From Bryobacterales bacterium (GTDB lineage: Bacteria; Acidobacteriota; Terriglobia; Bryobacterales; Bryobacteraceae): DNA of 64,000 bases. Positions 1 to 9,637 of this stretch are shown piece by piece (the stretch's first letter is position 1; the number at the start of each line of letters is the position of its first letter). The stretch covers positions 43,647 through 107,646 of the forward strand of contig PNAJ01000050.1 in NCBI GenBank assembly GCA_003170295.1, read 5' to 3'. A model generated the notes under the pieces. It worked only from the letters and a program-made list of their open reading frames with translations, was not told the DNA's origin and ran no database searches. The position numbers and the translations under genes are program-made.

Positions 1-2510
1 ATCAACTTCACGGGTCGCTTTTTGAGTTTGTCCGCAACGACGATTTCGACGCGCGCAATTTTTTCGACCAGGCCTAAAGCGAGCTGCGGCGCAACCAGTT
101 TGGCGGAATGATTAGCGGTCTGGTGACGATCCCGAAAATCTATGACGGCCACAACCGTACCTTTTTTCTGGTGAGCGAGGAAAGTTATCGCCAGGTATCA
201 GGGTTGAACAGCATCGGCATCGTGCCCACCAGGCTTGAACGGCAGGGAAATTTCTCGCAGTCTTACAATGCCACGGGACAACTGATCCTGGTCAAAGACC
301 CGACGCTTTCAGGCTCCTGCACGGCCACCAGTGCCGCGGCTTGCTTTCCCGGCAACATCATCCCGGCTGCGCGAATCAGCCCCATTGCCCAGAAGCTGCT
401 GGCGAATTACCCGCTGCCGAATCTAGCGGGCGCTAACAACTTCATCACAAATTTTCCCGGTCGCGACAACTGGGACAATCTTCTCTTTAAAGTTGACCAG
501 CGCCTGGGCAACAACGACAATGTTTCCGTGCGCGCGCTGGAGCGCTGGGAGGCGAATAACAATCCGTACTCCGGCAGTCCCGTTGGAACCTTCGGCGCGA
601 CCACCAATTCCACTCAGGAACTATACGGGATTTCCGAAACACATATCTTCAGTCCGACGCAGATCAATGAATTCCGATTTGGGCTGACGCGGACCAAGAG
701 CGCGGAAACCAGCGCCCACGCGGGCACCAACTATGCGGAGCAAATGGGCATCCCCGGCACCACGACCGATCCAAGTCTCACCGGATTCCCCAAGTTCAGC
801 ATTACCGGGTTTGAGACCATCGGCGACAATGCCAGCGATCCAATACGTTACACCGTAAACGATTTCAACCTGAACGATTCGTTCACGTGGATTAAGGGGC
901 GCCACGCGATCAAAGTCGGCGGCGATATTCTGCGGGTGCAGTACTATCAGCCCACCAACTCCAATTTCAACGGCACGTTCACATTCAACGGCAAGCTCAC
1001 TAACGATGGAATCGGTGACGTTCTCCTGGGATCGCCGAGCAGCACTTCGATCAAGATCGGGACCGTGACGAATCACCTCTACGACACGAACTACGGAGCC
1101 TACATCCAGGACGATTGGAAGGTTCTACCGAACCTCACCGTAAACCTTGGGATGCGCTATGAAATTCAAGGCGCACCCTATGAAGAGTACGGCCAGATGA
1201 CGAGTTTCGATCCGGGTGTCGGTAAAGTTCTGCTCGGAGGCGTGTCAACGTTGCCGAACTGGCAGACGATCGTGGCTAGTGCGGGGCTCACCGGACTGGT
1301 CGGGCTGGGCAGTGATTACGGCCTTCCGAAGGCGCTGGTCAACACCAATTACGATAACTTCGCACCGCGTCGGCTTCGCATGGCGTCCTTTCAATAATGC
1401 CAAGACTGTCATTCGCAGCGGCTATGGAGTTTTCTACACCGGTTCGAGATTGAGTGCGATGCGAACCGATCTCGCCGGCGGATTCCCGTTCTCGCTTTCG
1501 CAGACATTCACAGGGTCCACCACTAATCCGAGTCTCGTGACGCTTGCCAATCCGTTTCCAGCCTCGCTTGCGAAAACGTCCGGCGTGACTACCGCCAGCG
1601 GCTGGGAAGTGAATGCGCCGTCGCCTTACCTCCAGAGCTGGAATTTCACGATTGAGCGCGAAGTGGCGAAAGGCGTGGCCGTTGAGGTCGGCTATGCGGG
1701 CTCGAAGGGCACTCATCTGGGAAGAAAGTACGATCTCAATCAGGAAATAGGACGCCCACTTCCACCACTCGGCCGTACGCCGGCTACGGCGACACTGAAT
1801 ACTATTCCTTTGGGTCGAATTCGAGTTACCAATCCGGTACGGTGACGGCGAAAAAGCGATTGGAGCACGGTTTGTTCTTTCGTGCCAACTACACCTACGC
1901 CAAATCCATCGACGTAGCCTCAGGTTTGAACTATGCCGGAGACGGCGGAGTTGCGGGCGCGCAGAATTCCCAGAACCTCAACTCCGAGCGAGGCAGATCT
2001 AACTTCGATATCCGCCACGTCTTCAGCATGACGTTTTCCTGGAGACTGCCCTCCCATCACAATGTTGTGCTGCGCGGATGGCAATTGGCAGGGACAGGGG
2101 CGGCGTATAGCGGGGCGCCGTTCACACCTCTGGTCTCGGGCGCGTCCGCGGATGTGGCGCAAGCCACCCGCCCGGACCGGATCGGCAACGGCAGCCTGCC
2201 CAATCCTTCACCTGCGGACTGGTTCAACTTGAATGCGTTTACCATCGTGGCGGACAGCGCATTCCGCTTCGGCAACTCGGGCCGCAATATCTTGACTGGT
2301 CCCGGATCGGTGGCGATGAACCTCGCGCTCTCCCGGAATTTCCAGATTCTTGAGCGGACCCGCCTGCAGATACGTTGGGAGACTTTCAATGTCTCGAATC
2401 ACGTTAATTTCCAACTGCCCGCGGACGCGCTCGATAAGGCGAACGCGGGAACGATTACCGCGGCTAACGCGGCGCGTGTCATGCAACTCGGCGCGCGTAT
2501 TGATTTCTAG
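1..2510 (+). pseudogene. TonB-dependent receptor (Oar-like), broken by a stop and two frameshifts; 5' end outside window
   Basis: This is the C-terminal half or more of an outer-membrane TonB-dependent receptor of the Oar/carboxypeptidase-regulatory type common in Acidobacteriota. Reading frame 3 gives the conserved plug/barrel stretch (HGSLFEFVRNDDFDARNFF) from base 3, but a TAA at 75-77 interrupts it. The frame resumes through typical motifs (NRTFFLVSEE, FNLNDSFTWIKGRHAIKVGG, YIQDDWKV). Near 1365-1375, after NFAPR, it must shift by one base to continue as GFAWRPFNNAKTVIRSGYG. Between about 1735 and 1785 it shifts back, to read YYSFGSNSSYQSG and then the last barrel strands, ending in ...GARIDF with a terminal Phe. 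Three independent lesions argue for decay. Sequencing error near a contig edge is the alternative. The family call is secure; the native start is not visible. Confidence 0.85.
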
Positions 2511-2517
2511 GAGCATC

Positions 2518-3070
2518 ATGAAAGTATTTCCGTTTTTTCTGTTCGCGTTGATCGCGGCGGCACAGCAAAATCCTCAGCCGTGCGCGGGACTGCCTCCGGG
2601 TAAGCACTCGCTGCTGGAACGGATGACCACGCAGTTCGGGCTTACCTGCGAGCAGCAGCTAAAAATCGAACCTATTCTTCATGACGAGGAGTCTGTCACC
2701 AAGCCTCTGCTGAAATTCAGTTCCTTATCGCCGGAACAAAAGCAGGCAGTGATGCTTACCATCAAGCTCGCGGCCCGGCGCCAGGTTCGCACCGTGCTCA
2801 CTGCGGATCAGCAGAAGGGCATGGATCAGGAAGTCGAGAGCGTCACGAAAAGCGGCGGCGGGAAAAAGGGCGGCGCCAAGAAAGCTGAGCCGGCTTCCGC
2901 GGGCATCGACGATGAGCAGGGCGATCGTCAAATATGTGGCTTTGACACCCGAAGAGAAGAAAGCGATGCTGCTTAAAGTCAAGCAGGCCGCGCGCGCCGA
3001 TAACTCCCTCCAGCTTTCCGCCGAGCAGCAACAAAAGCTGGACGGGGAAATCGCGGATCTGAAGAAATAG
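2518..3070 (+). pseudogene. Small exported protein with two Spy/LTXXQ-like repeats, frameshifted
   Basis: The ATG at 2518 follows an AGGAG four bases away and starts a signal peptide (MKVFPFFLFALIAAAQQ). The body holds a helical segment with an S/LSPEQKQAVMLTIK.. motif at about residues 70-110 and a Lys/Gly-rich linker. The same motif recurs downstream (ALTPEEKKAMLLKVKQAAR) but in the next frame, so a one-base shift between about 2870 and 2930 splits the gene. The upstream frame runs into a stop at 2976 and the downstream part ends at the TAG at 3068-3070. The two repeats match each other in spacing, which is why I read this as one gene. The family resembles Spy/CpxP-like periplasmic helical proteins; a specific function is not established. 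It sits directly behind the receptor pseudogene, so the two were probably co-transcribed. Confidence 0.6.
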
Positions 3071-3078
3071 GAGATGTA

Positions 3079-4008
3079 ATGACCGTTTCCCGACGTCACT
3101 TCATTGGAGCCGCGCTGGCTGCGGGACTAGCGAGCGCTCAAAAAGCAAAGAAGCAGGAGTTCAAAGTCTCTCTTAACGCGTACTCGTTTAACAAAATGTT
3201 GAACGATACCATCAAGGGGCGCGGCGAGGGAATCACGCTGCCGCAGATGTTCGATTTCGCCGCGAAGAATAAATTCGAGGGCGTCGACCCCACCGGATAT
3301 TTTTTCCCGGGATACCCGGCGGTTCCCAAGCCCTCTTATGTGGACGAGTTGAAGAAGAGGGCGGCGGACCTCGGCCTGGGAATCAGCGGCACCGGCGTAC
3401 GCAACAATTTCACGACCGCGGACAAAGCCGTTCGCAACGCGGGAGTCGCACACATTAAGCAATGGGTGGAGGTTGCCGCGCAGCTCGGCGCGCCGGTGAT
3501 CCGGGTGTTTGCCGATACGCAAATGCGGGCTCAGACCTGGCAGTCCGTGTCAAATGGGGCGTCGCGATCCGAAGTGCAGGACTACATCGCCGCCGCGCTT
3601 CGTGAGTGTGCCGACTGCGGAAAGAAGTATGGAGTCCGGATCGGCGTACAAAATCATGGCGATTTTCTGCAGAGCGGCGAGGAATTAATGACGCTCGTGA
3701 AAGCCGTTGGTTCCGAATGGTGTGGTCCCATCGTCGACACAGGATATTTCAAAACGAAAGATCCGTATGCAGACATTGCGCTGGTCGCGCCGCATGCTCT
3801 CAACTGGCAGATCAAGCAGAGTCCTCTGGGCGAGGATAGCGAAGTCCCGACGGATCTGAAGAAGCTGATGAACATCGTTCGTAAATCAGGCTATAGCGGC
3901 TATCTTCCGATTGAAACGCTCTCGCCCAGAGGGAAGCCATACGATCCATTCACGGTTGTTCCCGCATTCGCAGCGCAGTTCCGAGCGGCCATCGAGGCGA
4001 CGGCGTAA
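3079..4008 (+). CDS. Tat-exported sugar phosphate isomerase/epimerase-like TIM barrel
   Basis: The 309-residue protein starts at an ATG preceded by GGAG and opens with a twin-arginine leader (SRRHFIGAALAAGLASA). It belongs to the AP-endonuclease-2/xylose-isomerase-like TIM barrel family (Pfam AP_endonuc_2). Visible family features are the NAYSFN strand near the start, PVIRVFADTQ, GVRIGVQNHGDF with the metal-site-type His/Asp, a GPIVDTGYF Asp, and the C-terminal YLPIETLSP Glu strand. Members isomerise or epimerise sugars and inositols using a divalent metal; the substrate cannot be read here. The leader suggests periplasmic action. The gene is convergent with the glycosyltransferase at 4012, with only three bases between them. 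Confidence 0.8.
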   Translation: MTVSRRHFIGAALAAGLASAQKAKKQEFKVSLNAYSFNKMLNDTIKGRGEGITLPQMFDFAAKNKFEGVDPTGYFFPGYPAVPKPSYVDELKKRAADLGLGISGTGVRNNFTTADKAVRNAGVAHIKQWVEVAAQLGAPVIRVFADTQMRAQTWQSVSNGASRSEVQDYIAAALRECADCGKKYGVRIGVQNHGDFLQSGEELMTLVKAVGSEWCGPIVDTGYFKTKDPYADIALVAPHALNWQIKQSPLGEDSEVPTDLKKLMNIVRKSGYSGYLPIETLSPRGKPYDPFTVVPAFAAQFRAAIEATA

Positions 4009-4011
4009 ACA

Positions 4012-4941
4012 TCAACTGAGGCGGCGCAGCACGGCGCCCCTCATTACGCTAGTCCATTCCGCGAGGTATCGAGCCATCGCTCTTGGATTGGTCCAAAGAC
4101 CTACGGGCAGGCTTTCGAGATAACGGAGCATCGACGGGCGGAACGGTTCGAAGAACTGATCGCGGGCATCGGCCCGGTAGCACAAGTAGCTGTAAATCCA
4201 TTGGAACGGCACGTAGGCGCAATCGCGTTTCAAGATCTTGAACGTCTCGCGAAACACGGCGTCGCGCTGGTGCAACGTTTTATTCGCGTGATGCATACGG
4301 GACTCGGCCAGGGTCGCGTCGATCCGTTGCACCGTGTACGTGCGTGTCAGGCGCAGCCAGAATTCGTAGTCGAAGGTCAGATTGAAGTTCGGATCCAGGC
4401 CGCCGGTGTTTTCGAAAGGCTCGCGGCGCAGAAAGCTGGCGGGCTGGCAGATAAAGCACTCGCGTTCGAGCAGAGTGCGGTCGAAATCGCGCACGGGATA
4501 AGGTGTAATGCGCGCTCCGGTCTCGTCGATCCACCATGCGTCTCCATAAACACCGGCGTGCTCGGGATGCTCGCGCAAATGCCACACGGCGGAGGACACC
4601 GCGCCGGGACGATACAGATCGTCGGCGTTGAGGAACCCGAGAATCTCCCCCTTTCCGCGCGCAAATCCCCGATTCACAGCATCGGCGGTGCCGCGATCCT
4701 GCAGGGATTCCCAATCGAGCGAGCGCTGGTATTCTTTGAGGATTTCGAGCGTCTCATCGGTCGACCCTCCGTCCATTACGATGTACTCGATGCGCGGGTA
4801 GTCCTGCGCGAGCACGCTGAGGATGGTCTGCTCCAGGAACCGCGCCGCGTTCAGACAAGGCGTAACAATGGTGACTAGCGGATTGACCAGCGGCTCATCC
4901 TCCCACATAGCGGGCATACAGGCTCCGGGCGATTCCGACAT
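4012..4941 (-). CDS. Family 2 glycosyltransferase
   Basis: A GT-A fold glycosyltransferase of 309 residues if the first ATG is used. The N-terminal half has the family signatures: VTIVTPCLNAARFLEQTI, the nucleotide-site run YIVMDGGSTDET, and the metal-binding GFLNADD (DxD-like). ERECFICQPASFLRR and FDYEFWLRL are typical of enzymes acting on polysaccharide or lipid-linked acceptors. There is no membrane anchor. The first ATG overlaps the end of the MoeB/ThiF-like gene by 47 bases. ATGs at 4917 and 4908 would leave a shorter overlap and better match the usual start just before VTIVTPC. The donor and acceptor sugars cannot be told. Confidence 0.85.
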   Translation of the reverse strand: MSESPGACMPAMWEDEPLVNPLVTIVTPCLNAARFLEQTILSVLAQDYPRIEYIVMDGGSTDETLEILKEYQRSLDWESLQDRGTADAVNRGFARGKGEILGFLNADDLYRPGAVSSAVWHLREHPEHAGVYGDAWWIDETGARITPYPVRDFDRTLLERECFICQPASFLRREPFENTGGLDPNFNLTFDYEFWLRLTRTYTVQRIDATLAESRMHHANKTLHQRDAVFRETFKILKRDCAYVPFQWIYSYLCYRADARDQFFEPFRPSMLRYLESLPVGLWTNPRAMARYLAEWTSVMRGAVLRRLS

Positions 4942-5917
4942 CCGTCGTTCCCTTGACGATAGCGCGGCCGTCGGGAAAAACCATCAGTTCGTACGCGTCG
5001 AGCGTTACGCGCAGCGCGAACTCGTTCGAGCGGACCGGACCAAGTTCGCCCAGCCGCCGCGCCAGATCGATCAAATCGAGCGGACGGTTGCGTTCATGAA
5101 TCTGTACGGCATTACGGCCGCACAAGCTGACGGGCGCGCGTTTGGAACCATCCAGATGAACGAAGTCGCGGAGCCCGCAGCAAGTGCAGTTTGGATCGCG
5201 CGATGGCGGAGCGATGTGCCGGATCTCGCCGGTCCAGACGTCGATCGTGGTTAGTCTTGCGACAATTCCCTCCGTTCCACCCGCGAGAATCCTCATTGCG
5301 TCGGCGGTCTGCAACGCCGCGATAGCGGCCGTCACCGTGCCCAATACGCCGGCGGTCTCACACGTCGGCTGCGCGCCCTGCGGCGGCTCTGGATAGACGC
5401 ATTTGAGGCACGCGGTGACGCCCGGAATGACGGCCAGCTTCAGCCCGTAACTCGACACTGCGGCGCCGTAAACCCAGGGGATGTTCTCGCGGACCGAAAA
5501 ATCGTTGATCAGGTAGCGGGTCTCGAAGTTGTCCGTGCCGTCGAGAATCAAATCCATATTCTCCAGCAGATCCGCCGCGTTCGAGGGACTGAGATCGGCG
5601 ACCACCGGCTCCAGAGCGATCTCGGAATTGATTTGCGCAAGGCGCCGCGCCGCCGCAACCGCCTTGGGAGTTCCGTCCTTCGCATCCGCTTCGGAAAAGA
5701 GGAACTGCCGCTGCAGGTTGCCCAACTCCACCAGGTCACGATCGATAATACGCAACAGGCCGGCACCCGCCCGCGCCAATATTTCCGCTTGCACCGTTCC
5801 CAGCGCGCCGCATCCTACGATCGCGACACGCGATGCGCCGATCCGCGCCTGCCCCTTTTCCCCCCAAGGCGTAAAACGTTGCTGGCGGGAGTAACGGGAT
5901 TCGCTGGAGCGCATCAT
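4895..5917 (-). CDS. MoeB/ThiF/HesA-family E1-like adenylyltransferase
   Basis: An E1-type enzyme that would adenylate the C-terminal glycine of a ubiquitin-like sulfur carrier (MoaD or ThiS type). I chose the ATG at 5917 because MMRSSESRYSRQQ aligns with the usual MoeB beginning; an in-frame ATG at 5986 would only add residues atypical of the family. The protein is about 340 residues. It has the nucleotide loop VGCGALGTVQAE, the DGTDNFETRYLIND stretch, the zinc pairs CLKC and CTCC, and the active-site-type Cys in PTCETAGVLG. A C-terminal extension of about 50 residues (FALRVTLDAYELMVFPDGRA) replaces the rhodanese domain of some homologues. No carrier protein gene is adjacent. It is divergent from the Omp85 gene. 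Confidence 0.8.
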   Translation of the reverse strand: MMRSSESRYSRQQRFTPWGEKGQARIGASRVAIVGCGALGTVQAEILARAGAGLLRIIDRDLVELGNLQRQFLFSEADAKDGTPKAVAAARRLAQINSEIALEPVVADLSPSNAADLLENMDLILDGTDNFETRYLINDFSVRENIPWVYGAAVSSYGLKLAVIPGVTACLKCVYPEPPQGAQPTCETAGVLGTVTAAIAALQTADAMRILAGGTEGIVARLTTIDVWTGEIRHIAPPSRDPNCTCCGLRDFVHLDGSKRAPVSLCGRNAVQIHERNRPLDLIDLARRLGELGPVRSNEFALRVTLDAYELMVFPDGRAIVKGTTDVGIARSLYARYVGG

Positions 5918-6038
5918 AGTTAAAGGAGACGTCTTCGTTCTGATGTTAACAGCAAGCACCAGCACGGAACCGCCATGCGTAAGCATGCGGACAGGCGCGA
6001 AATCACCGGGGCAAGCCCGAGCGCTATCATTGTAAATC

Positions 6039-9002
6039 GTGCGTCCGGCGATGCTAGTGTTCCTCCCGCTTCTGATTGGCGTCGCGATCGCGCCTCCCGC
6101 TTGGGCCCAGCACGACCTGCAGAACGACGACCTGAAGAACACCGCCGCTGCGTACGAGGGTCGCCTGGTCGGGCGCATCGATTTCGACCCCCCGGATCAG
6201 CCGCTTCCGCGCGCCCAATTGGACCAGCTTCTGCCGATGCATGCCGGTGCGTCCCTGAAACTCGCCGACGTGCACACCGCCATTCAGAACCTCTATCAGA
6301 CCGGGCGCTTCGAGAGCATTTCAATCAGCGCGTTTAACGAAGGGAGCACGTTGGTTCTGAAGATCTCCACCGAACTCTCCTACTTCGTCGGCCGAATCAC
6401 TCTCGACGGTGTGGCGGAGCCGCCCAATAGAGGGCAACTCACGGCCGCTTCCAAGCTCGAACTCGGAACGCCATTCGCCGATAACGTCATGGAGCAGGCT
6501 GTGCAGAACATGGTCGAGCGGATGCGCGCCAACGGATTCCGCAACGCGAACATCGATTACAAGGTCAACCGTGTTCCCGCAACCGAAGAGGTCGACATTC
6601 ACTTCGACATCCGCGCGGGCAACCGGGCCCGCTTCGACGGTGTCACGCTTACCGGCAAATTCGACCGAACGCCGGAGAGCATCGTTCATGCCACCCATTG
6701 GCGGCGCGGATTCTTATTTCTGACATTTCCGGGTTGGCGCTTCGCGACGGAGAGCCGCGTGGCTGTGGGCCTCGAAAGTGTGCGCCAGGCTTTCCAGAAG
6801 GGCGACCATCTGGAGGCGCAGGTTACCCTAGAAAAGCTCGATTATCACGAGAAGACGAATACCCTGACGCCCACCGTCGCCATCGATCACGGACCCATCG
6901 TTGAAGTGCGTACCTCGGGAACCAAAGTGTCGCGCGGCAAGCTCAAGCAGTTGATTCCGGTGTTTCAGGAGCGCACGGTGGATCGCACTCTGCTGGTCGA
7001 AGGGCAGCGCAACCTGGTCGAATACTTCCAGTCTCAGGGCTACTTCGACGCCGCGGTGGACTTCACCGACGCACGACCCTCCACGGACGTCTACGCGATC
7101 GACTATAGCATCCAGCACAACCAGCGCTACAGGCTGGCCAGTATCGAAATCACGGGCAACAAGTTTTTCTCGACCGCGACGCTGCGGGAGCGCATGTACG
7201 TCACACCGGCAAAGTTTCCGCGCTTCCGCTACGGCCGGTATTCGCAAAAGCTGTTGGAACGCGATAAGGAGACGCTCAAGGATCTGTACCGCTCGAACGG
7301 TTTTCGAGAGGCTGCTTTGGAATCGAAGGTCGATCCGAACCATCGCGGGAAAAACGGCGAGCTCGGCGTCGTTCTCGAAGTGAAGGAAGGCCCGCAATGG
7401 TTCGTCTACAAGTTGGATCTGGAAGGGGTGCCGGAAAGTGACATCCCGTATCTGCGCTCGACCCTCCAATCCGGCACGGACGAGCCGTTCAGTGAGGCCA
7501 ACATCGCCGCCGATCGCGATACGATTCTAAGCTACTACTATAACAATGGATATCCGGACGCCACCTTCGATTGGACGCAAACGCCGGGCGCGGGGGCGAA
7601 TCGGGTGAACCTGAAGTACACTCTTCGTCCCGGGAAACGAGTTTACGTCCGCAGCGTCCTGCTTCATGGTCTCGAAACGACGAAGCAGTCGCTCGTGAAC
7701 AATCGCATTACCCTCAATCCAGGCGATCCGCTCTCGCAACAACGCGTCGCCGCCAGCCAGCAGAAGCTCTACGACCTGGGCATCTTTTCGAAGGTACAGA
7801 CGGCGATTCAGAATCCCAGCGGAGACGAAGACCAGAAGTACGTCCTGTTTCAGCTGGACGAGGCGCGTCGCTATTCCTTCACCATCGGTTTCGGGGCGCA
7901 ACTCGCGCGCATCGGCGGAGGCGTCACGTCGTTCGACGATCCTGCCGGCAGTACCGGCTTCAGCCCGCGCGTATCGCTCGGCATCAGCCGCCTCAATTTT
8001 CTGGGGCTGGGCCACACGGTAAGCCTCAACACTCTCGTGAGCACGATCGAGCAGCGCGCCATCCTTACGTATCTCGCTCCCCAGTTCATTGGACACGAAA
8101 AGCTGTCGCTGACCGTTTCAGGGCTCTTCGACAACGCGAACGATATCCGTACCTTTCATCAGCAGCGCGCCGAAGGTTCCGTGCAACTCGCCCAGCGTGT
8201 CTCGCGCCAGTATACGCTGCAGTATCGCTTTGCGATCCGTCACGTGACCATCTCCGATCTCAAAATATCGTCCGAGCTGATCCCCCTGCTTTCCCAACCC
8301 GTGCGCGTCGGAATCGCTTCCGCGACCTTTATTCAGGACCGCCGCGACGATCCCATCAACTCCCATCGGGGGATTTACAACACCGTCGATATCGGCATCG
8401 CGCTGCCCCAATTCGCATCGCAGACCGACTTCACGCGCCTGCTATTCCGCAACTCGACCTACCATCCCATCGGCAAAGATATAGTGATCGCGCGCAGCCT
8501 GCAGTTCGGTTACATTCAACGAATCGGAGGACCGCCGGAAATTCCGCTGGCCGAGCGATGGTTCTCCGGCGGCTCCACCTCGAACCGTGCGTTTCCAGAT
8601 AATCAGGCGGGTCCGCGCGATGTCGAAACAGGGTTTCCGCTCGGAGGCAACGCGCTCCTGTTCCATTCCACCGAATTGCGCTTCCCCTTGATCGGCGACA
8701 ATCTCGGCGGCGTCCTGTTTCACGATATGGGCAATATTTACGACAAAATCCAGGACATCAATCTTCGGTTCCGCCAGCGTAATTTGCAGGACTTCGATTA
8801 CACCGTGCAATCCGTCGGTTTCGGAGTCCGCTACCGCACGCCCATCGGTCCCATTCGGGCCGATTTCAGTTTCAGTCCCAATGCGCCGCGATTCTTCGGC
8901 TTCCAGGGCACCTATCAACAGTTGATTCAGAACCAGGGAGTTCTGACAAATCAGAAAATCAATCTGTTTCAGTTTCACTTCTCACTAGGGCAAACATATT
9001 GA
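6039..9002 (+). CDS. Omp85-family outer-membrane assembly protein (BamA/TamA-like) with about seven POTRA domains
   Basis: An outer-membrane beta-barrel insertase or translocation protein of 987 residues. The start is GTG at 6039; an ATG at 6051 is also possible and begins the signal peptide (MLVFLPLLIGVAIAPPAWA). I count seven POTRA-like units by their repeated strand-helix-helix pattern, starting at about residues 42, 113, 195, 288, 363, 454 and 536. The surface-antigen barrel runs from about 612 to the end and finishes LFQFHFSLGQTY, with a terminal aromatic residue. E. coli BamA has five POTRAs and TamA three. The stop overlaps the TTG start of the SurA-like gene (TTGA), and TamB follows, so the operon is an envelope-biogenesis unit. 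Whether this is the essential BamA or a TamA partner of TamB is undecided. Confidence 0.9.
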   Translation: MRPAMLVFLPLLIGVAIAPPAWAQHDLQNDDLKNTAAAYEGRLVGRIDFDPPDQPLPRAQLDQLLPMHAGASLKLADVHTAIQNLYQTGRFESISISAFNEGSTLVLKISTELSYFVGRITLDGVAEPPNRGQLTAASKLELGTPFADNVMEQAVQNMVERMRANGFRNANIDYKVNRVPATEEVDIHFDIRAGNRARFDGVTLTGKFDRTPESIVHATHWRRGFLFLTFPGWRFATESRVAVGLESVRQAFQKGDHLEAQVTLEKLDYHEKTNTLTPTVAIDHGPIVEVRTSGTKVSRGKLKQLIPVFQERTVDRTLLVEGQRNLVEYFQSQGYFDAAVDFTDARPSTDVYAIDYSIQHNQRYRLASIEITGNKFFSTATLRERMYVTPAKFPRFRYGRYSQKLLERDKETLKDLYRSNGFREAALESKVDPNHRGKNGELGVVLEVKEGPQWFVYKLDLEGVPESDIPYLRSTLQSGTDEPFSEANIAADRDTILSYYYNNGYPDATFDWTQTPGAGANRVNLKYTLRPGKRVYVRSVLLHGLETTKQSLVNNRITLNPGDPLSQQRVAASQQKLYDLGIFSKVQTAIQNPSGDEDQKYVLFQLDEARRYSFTIGFGAQLARIGGGVTSFDDPAGSTGFSPRVSLGISRLNFLGLGHTVSLNTLVSTIEQRAILTYLAPQFIGHEKLSLTVSGLFDNANDIRTFHQQRAEGSVQLAQRVSRQYTLQYRFAIRHVTISDLKISSELIPLLSQPVRVGIASATFIQDRRDDPINSHRGIYNTVDIGIALPQFASQTDFTRLLFRNSTYHPIGKDIVIARSLQFGYIQRIGGPPEIPLAERWFSGGSTSNRAFPDNQAGPRDVETGFPLGGNALLFHSTELRFPLIGDNLGGVLFHDMGNIYDKIQDINLRFRQRNLQDFDYTVQSVGFGVRYRTPIGPIRADFSFSPNAPRFFGFQGTYQQLIQNQGVLTNQKINLFQFHFSLGQTY

Positions 9003-9637
9003 TTCGCTGCCTCCTATTCGCGCTTCTTCTCCTTCCCGCTGGACGCGCGGAGATTCTCGATCGCATCGCGGTCACGGTCGCGAAGCATGTGATCTCCGAG
9101 CGTGACGTCGTTCTCGATTTGCGCATCGCGGCCTTTCTCGATCAAAAACCCGCCGACCTCAGCGGTGACCAGAAGCGCAAGGCCGCGGATCGGCTCGTGG
9201 ATCAATACCTGCTCCTTCAGGAGGCTTCCACCAGCCGCCAGCAACTACCCACGGCCGCCGACGCCCAGCAGCTTCTCGATCAGGTGAAAGCCCAATATGC
9301 CACGGAGACCGAATATCGCGCCGCCCTCGCCCGCTTTGGCGTCACCGAAGCGCAGCTCTCCGATCACTTGTTAAATGGGATTCGCGCGCTGCGCTTCACC
9401 GACCTCCGTTTTCGCCCGGAGGTGCAGCTCTCTGACGACGATCTGCACGAATACTACGATTCGATGGCCGCGCAATGGCGTCGCGCAAACCCGGCGCAAG
9501 TGCCTACGTTCGAAGCGAGCCGCGATCAGATCGAGAAGCTGCTGACCGATCAACGCGTCACCCAGGCGCTCGACCGCTGGCTGGGCACCACTCGCAGTGA
9601 AACGCAGATTCTATATAAAGAGGAAGTCTTCAAGTGA
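8999..9637 (+). CDS. SurA N-domain-like periplasmic chaperone lacking a PPIase domain
   Basis: 212 residues with a signal peptide (MIRCLLFALLLLPAGRA) and then the SurA/PpiD N-terminal pattern EILDRIAVTVAKHVISERDV, a helical chaperone core, and a C-terminal helix. The rotamase (parvulin) domain is absent, so it would act only as a holdase for unfolded outer-membrane proteins. The start is TTG at 8999, read from the TTGA overlap with the Omp85 stop; its own TGA overlaps the GTG of TamB (GTGA). This coupling implies balanced production with the two assembly factors. Family membership rests on the N-domain only. Confidence 0.75.
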   Translation: MIRCLLFALLLLPAGRAEILDRIAVTVAKHVISERDVVLDLRIAAFLDQKPADLSGDQKRKAADRLVDQYLLLQEASTSRQQLPTAADAQQLLDQVKAQYATETEYRAALARFGVTEAQLSDHLLNGIRALRFTDLRFRPEVQLSDDDLHEYYDSMAAQWRRANPAQVPTFEASRDQIEKLLTDQRVTQALDRWLGTTRSETQILYKEEVFK

